64,000 nucleotides of DNA from Panagrolaimus kolymaensis (taxonomy: Eukaryota; Nematoda; Chromadorea; Rhabditida; Panagrolaimidae): NCBI GenBank assembly GCA_028622995.1, contig JAJQJQ010000032.1, forward strand, positions 806,001 through 870,000, in the 5' to 3' direction. A program made the position numbers and the translations under genes. This document shows positions 35,870 to 47,340 of this stretch, piece by piece (the first letter of the stretch is position 1; each line of letters opens with the position of its first letter). The notes below the pieces were generated by a model that saw nothing but the letters and a program-made list of their open reading frames with translations, searched no databases and had not been told where the DNA came from.

Positions 35870-38418
35870 ATGAAAAACATCTTCCAAGTTTTACAATGGT
35901 TGTGGCGGGTAATTTGGCTGTTAGCATTTATTCCAAGAATGTTTGGAAGTCAAATTATAAATTCATATGAAACCGGTTATGGCCCAGGTAAGTCTTCTTC
36001 ATTTTATTTGCAAACTCTAATATTTCAATAAAATACATATGAGTAAAATATATATAAGTATTCTTCTTTATCTAAGGTGGAAACGCGAGCGAGCGAGTAG
36101 GCTCTAAATTTTTAACTTCTTTTTCCTGACATATTTTTCCAGAATAGCTTTTCCTTGCTCCAATCTAAATATTTTGCTTTACAACATTGAGCCTTTTTTT
36201 ATTTTGGAAATCAAAAGTTCCAAAGTTATTTTTTTAATTTAAAATCTCTCTCACCAAACTCATTTTTCATAAAGTCCCCGAACACTTTTTTTAGCTTCAG
36301 TTATCAATCAAAACTAACATTCCTTTTCTTCCTTTAAAAAAAAGTCTCAAGAGTTTCTTCTTCATAAATCCAAACCAACAACAGCAACAAAAAAATTCAT
36401 TGAGTTTTTTTAGACCACACAGATTTAACTCCAACGAATGAGGATGAAGAAAGATTGGTGATTGAAATGTTTCGAAATTATAATCATTTAATTCGTCCAT
36501 CACCTTGTCATAATTCAAGTATAGTTTATGTTGAATTTGGAATGGCTATGATTTTGTTAATAAATGTAGATGAAAAAAATCAAATAATGCAAACTAATGT
36601 TTGGTTAACTTTTAAATGGAATGATTGCCAATTTAGTTGGGATCCAAGAGAATTTGGTGGAATTCAAAGTATGCGAGTTCCACAAGATCGAGTTTGGGTT
36701 CCTGATATCGTTTTGTAAGTCTTGCGTTTTCAGAGCTTTTTTTAAGATAGAAAGCTTTTGAAGGTTTAATAATGCCGATGGAAATTATGAAGTTTCATAT
36801 CATTCTAATGTGGTTGTGGATTATCAAGGAAATGTAATTTGGGTTCCACCAGCAATTTATAAAAGCTCATGTCGAATCGATGTGGAATATTTTCCATTCG
36901 ATGAACAGGCAAGTAGTCACTTCTTAGATTCACTACCGATTGATTACTTGAGTTCTTTAAGGTGTGTGCAATGACATTTGGTTCATGGACATATGATTCA
37001 GATGAAGTTAAGCTTCGATGGTATAATAATAAACAATGGGTTGAATTGGAAGATTATAGCTATAGCGGAATTTGGGATGTTATGGATGTGCCTGGTCAAC
37101 TTGTGGATAAACAATCAAGAATCCAATTTCAAATTGTCATTCGTCGAAAAACTCTTTTTTACACTGTAATTTTGATCATTCCCACTGTATTAATGGCATT
37201 TCTTTCCATGATGGTTTTTTACTTACCCGCTGAATGCTCAGAAAAAGTCACATTGGGAATTAGCATTTTGCTCGCTTTAGTTGTTTTCTTATTACTCGTC
37301 TCCAAAATCTTACCTCCCACAAGTGATACCATTCCATTAATGGCTAAATATCTGTTACTTACATTTGTTCTAAATATTGTTACAATCATGGTGAGTGTGA
37401 TGAACAGAAAAAAATATTTTGAACCTTTCGATTGGATATGTTTTTAGGCCACAGTAATTATTATCAATGTTTATTTTCGTTCAGCTTCAACCCATACAAT
37501 GCCAAAATTTGTTCGATCCATCTTTTTACAATTTTTACCAACCATTTTAATGATGAAACGACCTGAAAGAATCCCAATTTTTAATGGATATTTTGTTGAA
37601 GAATATTGTGCTGAAGAAATTTTTGATGCTAGTAAGACTTTTTTTATCCTTGTTCAATGCCTTGGATATATTTGGATTTAAGGTTTGGTTATGCCATCCA
37701 TCGCTGCAACAATTCTTCCATTCTCCGATTTTGGTCGTCAACAATTTAAACAACGACCAAAAAATAATAATAATTTTGAAATGAATGATTCACCAAAAAC
37801 GAGAGAACGAAAAGTATTGAAAAAGAATAAATCGATGTTCTCACAACAGAGAACAAAAAGCGAAGATGCTGCTCCCACTGGCGGTGGTGGAAAAAGGCTT
37901 GATTTGGGTGGAAGAGGAGATTTAGAACCAAAAATTCGGGTTGCATTGAGTAATTCTAAAAGTAGTTTGTTATCCGGGAAATATACTTTTGCACCCGATC
38001 CTCAATCATCCACATTGAATGGAAGCGTTAATCCTCAAGTGGATGCAGCACAACGAAGTTATGAAACAAGAGTTTCACATGAATTAAAAGCCACTGTGGA
38101 TTCTATTGCTTTTATTGCTGAACATATGAAAGAAGAAATGAGCATTAAAAAGGTAAACAAAAAAGTTTGTTTATTATTCCTAGGATTTTATTAAGTGAAT
38201 TTTTCCCTTTCGTCGAATATTTATTTGTGTTTTAGGTTCGAGATGATTGGAAATATATTTCAATGGTTATTGATAGATTATTATTGGTAATATTCTTTGG
38301 AATTACCCTTGGTGGAACGGTTGGAATTATCTTTTCTGCGCCACACGTATTTGATTTTGTTGATCAACATCAAATTATTCGAAGGCTTATTGCTCAAAAT
38401 AAGAATGTTGATGATTAA
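35870..38418 (+). CDS. Nicotinic acetylcholine receptor non-alpha subunit (UNC-29/LEV-1/ACR-2 clade)
   Basis: Seven exons join in phase: 35870-35987, 36414-36714, 36764-36908, 36962-37390, 37448-37631, 37683-38152 and 38236-38418 (TAA), 609 residues. Exon 1 gives a signal peptide ([20 protein letters not shown]). The extracellular domain has [28 protein letters not shown] and the Cys loop [15 protein letters not shown]. There is no vicinal Cys pair before M1, so it is a non-alpha subunit. M1-M3 contain [19 protein letters not shown] and [19 protein letters not shown], typical of UNC-29/LEV-1 and arthropod beta1. A long cytoplasmic loop rich in basic and Ser/Gly residues precedes M4. Intron 3 (36909-36961) has a GC donor. 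Exon 1 may be shared with the next gene. Exact orthology (LEV-1, ACR-2 or ACR-3) cannot be settled by eye. Confidence 0.92.
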
Positions 38419-38584
38419 TTAATTAGGACAATTTGTAAATAAATAATTTAATGAAAATTCTTTTTTTTTTGCATAAAGTTAGCACAAAAATAATTAGACT
38501 AAAAAAGTTTGGCAAAATTACAACAGCGAGATCACTAAAATTCGTGAAAAATAAAAGTCTTCCGATAATCAAAAACTTTTTTAG

Positions 38585-40545
38585 TTGCTTCGGCATCCGA
38601 GGATGAAGAACGTTTAGTTGAGCATATTTTTAAAGGATATAATCAACTTGTTCGCCCAGTAAAAAATTTAACATCATCTCCTGTTGAGATTTCCTTTTCA
38701 CTTGCTTTAGTTTTATTGATAAACGTGGATGAAAAGAATCAAATTATGCAAACTAATGTTTGGCCAACCATGGTAAGTTTCAATTTGAATTAAAAATCTC
38801 TAAAAGTTGAAGTTAAAAATCCGCATTTCAGCGATGGCACGATTATCAACTTCAATGGAAGCCAACCGATTACGGTAATATTAAAACCATTCGAGTTCCA
38901 CCTGATAAAGTATGGTTGCCTGATATTGGTAAAAATTCATTCATACTTTTCTAAATTTATATTCATTCACTCAAAAATTTCAGTTTTATTTAATAACGCA
39001 GATGGAAATTATGAAGTTAGTTTTTATTCCAATGTGGTTGTCGAACATACGGGTGAAATGTTATGGGTTCCACCAGCCATATATAAAAGTTCATGCACCA
39101 TTGATGTCGAATATTTCCCATTCGATGAACAGGTTAGTTTTAGAAACCATAAAAGCCAATTAATAACTTAAAAGTTTTAAAGGTTTGTGCAATGATATTT
39201 GGTTCTTGGACATTTAATCAAGATGAAGTAACAATAAAATATTTGATGGGAAAGCGACAAGTTGAATTAAATGATTATTCTCCAAGTGGAATATGGGATT
39301 TAATGGAAGTTCCAGGAGAGTTAATTCAAAAGAAATCTAAAATTGCTTATCAAATCAGAATTCGAAGGTAATTGCAATTTGTAAAAGTTTTTAATTTGCT
39401 AAAATTTAGCCTTAAAAGTTTTAAACTATAAAATCCAATAATGTCTTTATTTCAGAAAAACTTTATTTTACACAATGATTTTGATTATTCCAACTGTGTT
39501 AATGGCATTTCTCTCTATGATGGTTTTTTATCTTCCAGCAGAAGCAAGCGAAAAAATTACTTTAGCTATAAGCATCCTTCTCGCTTTGGTCGTCTTTTTA
39601 TTATTGGTTTCAAAAATTTTACCTCCGACAAGTTCAACCATTCCTTTAATGGCAAAATATTTGTTGATGACTTTTGTAATGAATATAATTACTATTGTAG
39701 TTACAGTAATTATAATTAATGTTTATTTTCGTGGCCCAACAACTCATTCAATGCCAGCATGGGTTAAAATGGTATTTTTACAATATTTACCATTATTCTT
39801 AATTATGAGAAGGCCCAATTATGAAGAAGATAAAAAAATCAGAATTGAAAGAAAACAACGTAAAAGTGAAACAACTCCAGCTGAAAGTGGTGGTGGAATG
39901 GGAGATGAAGGAAGAAATCGAAAATATGTTCCAGGGGAATTTATTGAAATGAATGAAGCTAAAGTGAGTTTAAATGGTTGAAGAAACAGGTGGAAACTTA
40001 CCATTTCATTTATTTAGATTCATCATCACCCATATTGTTCATTGAGCCGACAACGACGACCAACAACGAATAAAAAAGAAACGACAACAAGTCCTAAAAC
40101 TCCTAATGGCATGCATCAAGAAATGGCTTTACTTCCACCACCTTTGTCTGAAATCGAACACGGTTCTCCATTGGGAAGGCAAGAAAGATTTCCATCATTT
40201 CGAAATTGTTCAGATGATTTAAATACAGTTTTGAGTGAAGAAGCTATTAAAGCTATGGATGCCATAGAATATATTACAGAACATTTAAGAAAAGATAATC
40301 AATACAAAAGGGTTAGTACTTTTTAAAGAAGTGCAGGAAAATTCTAAAAATATTTTTAGATTCGAGAAGAATGGAAATATGTTGCAATGGTGATTGATCG
40401 TTTACTACTTTATGTATTTTTTGCTGTAACTGTTGGCGGAACTTGTGGAATCTTTTTTTCTGCTCCCAACGTTTTTGAATATGTTAATCAAACAGCTGTC
40501 ATTGAGCAACTTAAAAAATCAGCTGAAGCTGAAATGATTTCATAA
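38585..40545 (+). CDS. unc-29: Nicotinic acetylcholine receptor non-alpha subunit, UNC-29-like, 5' exon missing
   Basis: Seven exons join in phase: 38585-38772, 38832-38928, 38984-39132, 39183-39367, 39456-39963, 40018-40311 and 40360-40545 (TAA), about 535 codons. The body begins at [20 protein letters not shown]. It has the Cys loop [15 protein letters not shown], no vicinal Cys, [20 protein letters not shown], the [19 protein letters not shown] helix region and a C-terminus [15 protein letters not shown] then [18 protein letters not shown], close to UNC-29. The first exon enters in phase 1 and no start codon with a signal peptide and phase-1 donor exists in the 166 bases after the previous gene's stop. 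The ATG at 38451 gives a weak frame whose donors do not fit. Exon 1 of the previous gene (35870-35987) or the exon at 34153 would fit in phase. UNC-29 is an essential levamisole-receptor subunit in muscle. Confidence 0.9.
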
Positions 40546-40691
40546 ATATCTAAATAACAAACCAATGTTAACTTTAAAAATGTCTTGAAATAAATTTTTT
40601 GTAGCGTAAAACAAGTTTAAAAAAATCGAGCTAAATTTTTTCATTATAAAACAAGTGTAATAATTTTTATTTATTAACGTTTTAAAAAATT

Positions 40692-41827
40692 TTAATATCG
40701 TTTCCATTGATGTTCTAATTGCTTAAAATAATAATCCATTTGAATATTCACTGGAATTTGTTTACCCAATGGACTTTTTACACCTGCCATTGGTTTCTCA
40801 GTATCCAATTTTTGAGTTTCTAAACTATTTTTAACTCGAAATCCCATCATTAATACAAATGAAAAATTGTAGGACTGAAAATAATAAATAAAATTAATAC
40901 AAAATTCTTTGAAAAATTAGATTTACCATTTGTGTAAAAACAATGGGAGGCGATGTGGAAGCTGCATTTGTAGCAACGGTATAAATGAGACCAATCAAAG
41001 GTCCAATGGGAGCAAAAATGGCAAAAATAAATATTGTTGGCCAAAGAAATTTTAAAACTTTTACATTTTCAACTATCTGAAAGTGAGCAGGGTTTATTAA
41101 CCAAAAAGTTTTCACTGTGACTCCTTACTTGTAAGCGTTGCCTCAAAGTGATACGATATGCAAGTAATTTATACATTCGTTTATTAGTAATGTGAAGGAT
41201 TTTAGCGATGAATAAACTTGTGGCATGCAAAAATAATACATAATAAACATTGTAATAATCTACGGTGTTGGTGGACCCATTTGAAAATAAGAGATCTAAA
41301 ATTTGAGCCATTTTAAGGATAAATCGTGTCTTCGAAGCTTACCACTGATGGTTAGAAATACATAAACACTTGTCAAAAAATATGTAATAATAAACATTGA
41401 AACAAATAATGAGATGCTACCCGAATATTCACCATATTTTCCAAGGCATATTGTAGCCATAATTCTTTCCACCGCTAATATTAGTAATGAAAATCGAAAT
41501 TGTTGTGAAGCAAATGAAAATAATATTAGCAATATTTTTGAATAATTTATTGCTGTTGTTTCAATATGAATAAAATATAAAATTGATAAAATTATTGATA
41601 AAAATGAAATAATTATTGAATATGGAAAGCAGCATAAAATTAAATATAACCTAAAAGTTTTTATTCAAACTTTTGAAAATTACCAAAATAAAGTTTTACC
41701 TCAAATTTTTTGGAAGTTGTGAAATTTTTTCAGCTCTCATTTTTCGTGAATAAATAAAAATAATTACGGTAGTTAAAGCAAAAATAAAATTTAAAATATA
41801 ACAAGTTATTTCGATCCATTCTTCCAT
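40692..41827 (-). CDS. SRE-like nematode chemoreceptor
   Basis: Five exons join in phase: 41827-41700, 41650-41343, 41295-41129, 41076-40927 and 40874-40692 (TAA), 311 residues. Seven hydrophobic segments can be traced, beginning with CYILNFIFALTTVIIFIY and ending near FSFVLMMGF. After helix 3 comes AVERIMATICLGKYGEY, the E-R-x-x-A-T plus K-Y signature shared by the SRA/SRAB/SRE superfamily. The C-terminal YYFKQLEHQWKRY resembles the closing YF..L...W of SRE proteins. These are G-protein-coupled chemosensory receptors of nematodes, normally in ciliated sensory neurons. SRE is the best guess; SRA or SRAB are alternatives. The ligand is unknown. The stop lies only about 150 bases from that of the convergent receptor subunit gene. 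Confidence 0.82.
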
Positions 41828-42909
41828 AATTTTCTCGATCTAGGTGGTCTCAAAATAAAAAAAAAATTGAAAAAAGTCTCGACTTAAATTAATTAGTCAG
41901 CGTTTAAGGCTTTTGTTTCAATTATGTACATATGTATTTTGAGAATAATAATGTTTTTTTGGCTACAGTTTTTTGTTATAAATTTTGTGTACGTGTGTTC
42001 AATTTTTAATCGCGTCATTAGAAAACAAATACAAATTTAAAAAGAAAAGTGGAAATAAAGAGAAAATTAAAATACAACCTTTTGAAAATCTTTGAATGAA
42101 GGGTTCACTTTCTTTGATGGCTTTACTTTCAGAGTGAACTATGTTCACAAAGGAAAATATACCATAAAAAAAACAGGAAGTTCAAGAAGCAAAAAATTAC
42201 ATACTCCAAAAAATGGGGTAAAAAATATCACGTTACTAATCAAACCAAACCCCCGAGCTTTTATTTTTAACGAAAATTAAAATAGTCATAAGATTATTAT
42301 CTTTTAAGAAATGTAATCTGTGAAAAGCGGAAGTAAATCGGAAAATTAATGAGTATGAGTTTTCGGTCGGTATATTTATAGACGGCTTTGACCATTCATC
42401 AATATTTTTTAAAAATCAAATTAATTATTTTTTAGAAAATTTGTCACATACAACAAGGAAGCATTTTATTTAATTTTAACAGTACAAACTTTTTTGAGTG
42501 ACGCGCTTTAAAAAGGAAGAAAGTATCAACAACGTATTTCCAAGCATAAACACTCCTCGCTTTTTTTTTAAATTTAATCTTTGCTGAGCTTGCTGCTTCT
42601 TTGCCTTGAGGCAAAAAAAGTGTGAAATGAAGCAAACAAACAAACGTTTATTGCTTTTATTTCTTGTTTGACCTTTTAAGTTTTTTCATATAATAATCTT
42701 TTGCATTTATGAACCATGAAATAATCCTCAAAAAGCTGTTCTTTGTTACAAAAAAAAGATGTCAAAAAATCGTCGACATTCAAAGTTTTTGGAATCTTTA
42801 ATATTTGTTTAGCAAAAATTATATTAATCAGTTTTAGTTTATTATTTACAATTCGTGATTCACATAATTAATATCAAAATATTTTACTATTTTTCTAAAA
42901 CAGAATAAG
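41828..42909. other. Intergenic between two minus-strand chemoreceptors
   Basis: Upstream side of the SRE-like gene. Near 42361-42380 there is a TATATTTATAGACGG stretch that could be a core promoter on the plus strand, but no plus-strand gene follows. Nothing else supportable. Confidence 0.4.
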
Positions 42910-44146
42910 CTAATTATTGGGGATATCATTATCATTTCTTGATGCAATGGTTGCAATTTTGTTATTGATTGCATAATTTTTACGATTGAATAAAGCTTTG
43001 ATATAGCGAAATAATGCTTTTCGATAACTTGATATCACAAAAATAGTACATAATGGATTTGCAAGAGGCGTTCATGCACCAGCAAACATTACAATCAAAT
43101 GTCCTTTAGCTGCCAATGATGGATTCATTAAAACAAATAATGATTCTGTCAAAGCTGGAATAACCGAAATAATTAATGGAACAAATGCCTAAAATAATTA
43201 TTATTGGGTTTAAAAGTCATTGCAAAAAATTAGACTCATGGCTTGCCTGAATAAATAAAATAAAAGTTATTTGTGATTGAAGTTTATGAGTTTGAATTGA
43301 CATAGTTGCTTTAGATCGACGCAACATTTGAATTATTTTATAACTACAATAAATAATTATTGAATAAACATAAATATAAATTATTAAAGTTAGTAAAAGG
43401 TTAAATGTAAGTTCAGATAATGGAGCCGCAGCAAATCCGGGAATTGATCCATCTTCAAGGAGCCATAAATCATTATTTAAAAAATTTGAATAATTCTTAA
43501 AGCTTTCATTTGGCCAAAATTTGATTCCCCAAAAAACGCTATTTGTTAATGGAATAAATGTTGCAACGCCGCATAAAAAGAAAAAATATCGTAATCGAAG
43601 GCAATATTTGTGAATTAAAAGAAGGTATCGATATATGTACTGGACAGGTAAAATCGTGATTGATAAATGCACACAGAAAATATTCAATGAAACTCCAATA
43701 TCAACTTGATAGGGTTTTAAATTTCCCAAGATTCCTTCAGCAACAGTGTAATAAATTCCATTGTTTGTTACAATCGTCTAAAAATTGGTTTAAGAAAATT
43801 AAATTTTCTTTAAATCTCTCCGATTTGGGAGTATGTATTTCTTCAAAAAAGCGAATCTTAAAATTTTCTTACAACAGCAAACGGAAGTCTGCTTCCAGTA
43901 AACTCAAAAACCTTATTTGAAGAATATATTAGAAAATTTACAAACCCCTTGAATGCAAACACCAACAATACAATTAGCAATATCGCATAAAACCGTTAAT
44001 AATAATATCCTTTTATATGACATCAATAATTTACAACTATGTCTCATAATTAAAATGAAAAGTATTGTATTCATTGTAATTGAAATACTATGAGCTGTAA
44101 CAGTATTAACAAATTTTAAATGACGGTTTTCACGACTTGATGGCAT
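42910..44146 (-). pseudogene. SRD/STR-like chemoreceptor with an in-frame TGA
   Basis: Three exons join in phase: 44146-43946, 43777-43247 and 43188-42910 (TAG), 336 codons before the stop. Seven hydrophobic segments are present, with VHLSITILPVQYIYRYLLL after helix 3, FILFIQ/AFVPLIISVIP at helix 6 and NPLCTIFVISSYRKALFRY at helix 7 and the C-terminus, a pattern of nematode SRD/STR/SRH chemoreceptors. Intron 2 has a GC donor (CAG/GCAAGC). At 43074-43072 the frame reads TGA between GAGA- and -TPLANPL, where the family usually has a bulky residue; TGG would differ by one base. Everything downstream stays open to a normal stop 54 codons later, so the break is recent, a natural null allele, or a base error. 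Truncation would remove helix 7, so the product should not work. Confidence 0.75.
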
Positions 44147-45149
44147 TTTTAAACTGAAAGATAAATATTCTTATTGGTGTTAATGCCTTAATAAAACCAC
44201 AGCAAATGAGTGGGTTGTTGTCTGGTGGAACTAAATTTTATGTAATTAAAGGAAAAACTTTTAGCAATGTGAAAGTCTAAAAAACCAAAACTATAATTAA
44301 AAAATGATGTGAAAAATAAAAATGGGTGGAAATTAGTAGCTTACAGTAATTTAGATTAAATATTTGATGCAACAACAACTTAAGATTTTAGTAGCAAAAA
44401 ATGCACGAAAAACCATAAAATCTTGAAAGAAATTGCATCTCTTTGTTCCACCTTTTTTTGAAAATGGCTCTGCTCTTTTTTTATTTTAGAAGACAAAAAA
44501 CAAAGAATTCGTGATGTTAATCGAATCCTAAACTTTGATGGTAAAAATAAATGTTTGTGTAAATCCAAAAAGTCAAAGCTTTGAACAAAAACCTAAGATA
44601 AAATGTTTTCAATTAAGATTCTACCGATAAAATAAAATGCATTGATGAATGAAAGCGGTAACAAAGCTAAAAGGAAATAGGAGGAGGAGACATGAATCCG
44701 TTTCAAAAACAAACAACCACACAAATATGTCAAAAAATAAAACGTTGGAATGAACTTTTGTTTCACAGTAAGTTTCAAATTACTTTTTAAAATTTAGAAA
44801 GATTTTTATTTGAGTTTGTCGTTATGTTTTCGATTAAGCTTCTGTTAATAAAATTATAAGTAACAGACATAAACAGTTCATAAAAATTATTATAAGTGAT
44901 AAGTGGGTTAAAGCTTTTTTATTTGAAACATGTCAGTGATTACACTGCTACTCCTGAAAGCTTATGTCAAAATCGAATCCATAATAACCTTTTCCAGAAA
45001 TTTAAAGCATTTTAATCAATAACATTTATTAGAACAAAAAAATAAAAAAATATTCCACTGGCAAAATAATTATAGCTACAATATAAAAGTGGAACAAACA
45101 AAGCAAAAACAAACGAAACAAAAGTAATTATAAAGACAAAACAACACAT
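44147..45149. other. Intergenic
   Basis: Upstream of the broken chemoreceptor and downstream of the acidic-tailed gene. Short minus-strand open frames (44380-44778) are low complexity without splice support. Nothing recognised. Confidence 0.45.
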
Positions 45150-46694
45150 TTAATATTCAAAATCTTGATAATCATCAAAGTTATCTGCATCGTCATCATA
45201 AGCATATTCATCGTTATCATAGCCATAGTAAACATCCTCTTCATCATCATTAAGACCAAGATCATCCATCATTTCACGATGCTGTTCACTAGTAGTTTCA
45301 TCATTGAAAAAGAAATCTTTAGTTATAAATCAGAAAACGAAGCATACCCTTGAAGATGGAATTCGAGTTTAAAAATCTTGTTATCACCAAGTTCCGTTTC
45401 TTTCATCCATTCTTGATATTCTTCCGAAGCTTCACAATTGAACTCCAAGGCTTCCAAAGTGTTACAAAAATCAGAGACATCATCAATGTCCTGTAAACAT
45501 AAAATTACAAAACAGCTAACTAGAAAATTACTTACCCATTTAATAGTATCAACACGGATCCAGTTCAAATAAAGTTTATAAGCAATAATGGCTTTCGTGA
45601 CTTGATTGGTAAGTTCTTTGATGGTGGCGGTAGCAAATTCGGAATGTGGAACAAAAGGCTAAAAAACAAAAAGGATTAGTTGCGTAAATAAATAAAATCC
45701 AAACTCCAAAGAAATTTTCTCCATCGATGGTTTTAACACTCATATTCACTTCTTTCAAATTAGGAAAAACCCGTTGAAAATGTTCAAGAAGACCTGTTAA
45801 TCCAACGTTGGCAATCATGGGAATATCATAAGCTTCATTGAATTCAACGTTCAAGTTTTCAACATGGCGAGATTGATGATCGGTTGTCAAACCAATTAAG
45901 AAATCATTCCAAGTGTCGCGAAGGCCAACTTTCATGTTGAGATTTTTTGCAGGAGCATCAAATGTATTGAAGAAATCCTTAAAGAAAAGAGAATGTTATA
46001 CTCATCATACAAAATAATAAAAAAAACTAACAAAATATTGAACAACATTGGCGCCATCATCTCCTATTTGATCAGAATATTCAACAGAAACACCAACACT
46101 TTTGATAGGAGAATCCTTGACAGCCGCTGTAGGATTGATAGAGATCCATGTACGAAGAGGAGCAATAACTTCATCGACGGAAGTGTTCAATAAATAGCGC
46201 CATGCTTCTTCACTGATATCGCATTTGACTTCAAGTTTACGAAGCCCTAAAAAAACTTTACGTTAAAAAATCTAAAGAATACATGATATTTACTTACTTT
46301 GACTATGTTCCATTTGGCTAATCATAGGCATAAAAATGTTGTTATCGACGTTATCAACAATCAATACAGGTATAAAAGACGCGATTTGATTCCATAAGCC
46401 TTGAGGAAATCTTTCACAATCCCATGAACAATTATCCTAAAAAACAAAGAACTTTATAAACTTCCTTGAAAAAAAAGTTAAACTCACATCAATGGTAAAC
46501 CATGTATGATGAAAATCAATTCTAACAGATTTTGTAGTTCTTAAAATTCCAAGAAATACTTGAAGGTTTTCTTTGCCAGAGAGAAAAAGCTTTTCAATTT
46601 GAGTGAAATCATGTCTTACTCCAAATCTTACACGACGATCTCTGGATGCTTCTTTGAAGATTTCAGCAAGGGTATCCTTATTGATTGAAGGCAT
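45150..46694 (-). CDS. Uncharacterised protein with acidic, Tyr-rich tail
   Basis: Seven exons join in phase: 46694-46488, 46436-46298, 46246-46032, 45977-45705, 45658-45536, 45490-45388 and 45316-45150 (TAA), 408 residues. I do not recognise the family. Visible features: a polar N-terminus (TLAEIFKEASRDRRVRFGVR), a Cys/Trp motif DNCSWDCERFPQGLWNQ, repeated short segments of the sort found in leucine-rich or F-box-associated folds (GLRKLEVKCDI, HVENLNVEFNEAYDIP, FQRVFPNLKEVNMSVKTI), the helix FCNTLEALEFNCEASEEYQ, and a final 50 residues dense in Asp, Glu and Tyr (DDEEDVYYGYDNDEY, YDDDADNFDDYQDFEY). There is no signal peptide or membrane helix, so it should be cytosolic or nuclear. The donor of intron 6 was chosen at 45387 because the later GTATGC site would bring a stop. 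A DUF38-like repeat is only a guess. Confidence 0.78.
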
Positions 46695-47340
46695 TGAGAA
46701 TTTCTAAGAGCAGCTTGATAAAGATGATGACCAATAAAGCTTTAAAAATCAAAAGAAATTTTGAAAGTTGAAACTTTGAATTAAAAAAAAAGGAAAACGA
46801 AAAAAGTTTGAAAAGAGACAGCAAAAAAATGTTTCGCAACGATTTTCTTGAATCACGTAACTGTTGGATGTTCAAATGAAAGTGCATTTGATCTTTGAAT
46901 GCCGCTTTTTTCTTCCATCATCTTTGTTGTTGTACCTTGCATCATTTTTTTGTAATCTCCAAAGTTCAAACATCATTTATCTTATGAGGTTACCTTCATT
47001 ATTTACTAGCACCCTATTTAATGTCTTCTTAAAAGATATAAACCGCAGCTAATTTTTAATGTGCATCCTTTAACTAATATGATACCGTATTTATGCATTA
47101 AATTACATTAATTTTGTTCCTCCTTTTATTATTTATACCATATTCGAAATATATCTTACTTTCAAAATAATCCTTATTTGCGACACGAGAATGAACGCCA
47201 AATAGCATTTTCTTGATGTTCTTTGAAATGTGATGAAAAGCTTTTTACATTTCTTTGTCCTACTTACTTACCAATGTTTTAGCTTCTTTGTTCCATCTTT
47301 TCTTTGTTCTCCTATGTAATTATTATTTATTCCTAAAACC
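46695..47340. other. Intergenic between divergent genes
   Basis: Shared 5' spacer of the acidic-tailed gene (-) and ARFRP1 (+). I see no motif beyond A+T-rich runs. Confidence 0.45.

Noticed and set aside
38451..38590. ATG at 38451 as the start of the UNC-29-like gene
   Set aside because: Its frame ends in a TGA when read through, and no donor in it gives phase 1 with an intron of workable length and a signal peptide.
45317..45387. Alternative donor GTATGC at 45347 for intron 6 of the acidic-tailed gene
   Set aside because: It would give a 31-base intron and a stop after a few codons; the donor at 45387 keeps the acidic tail in frame.
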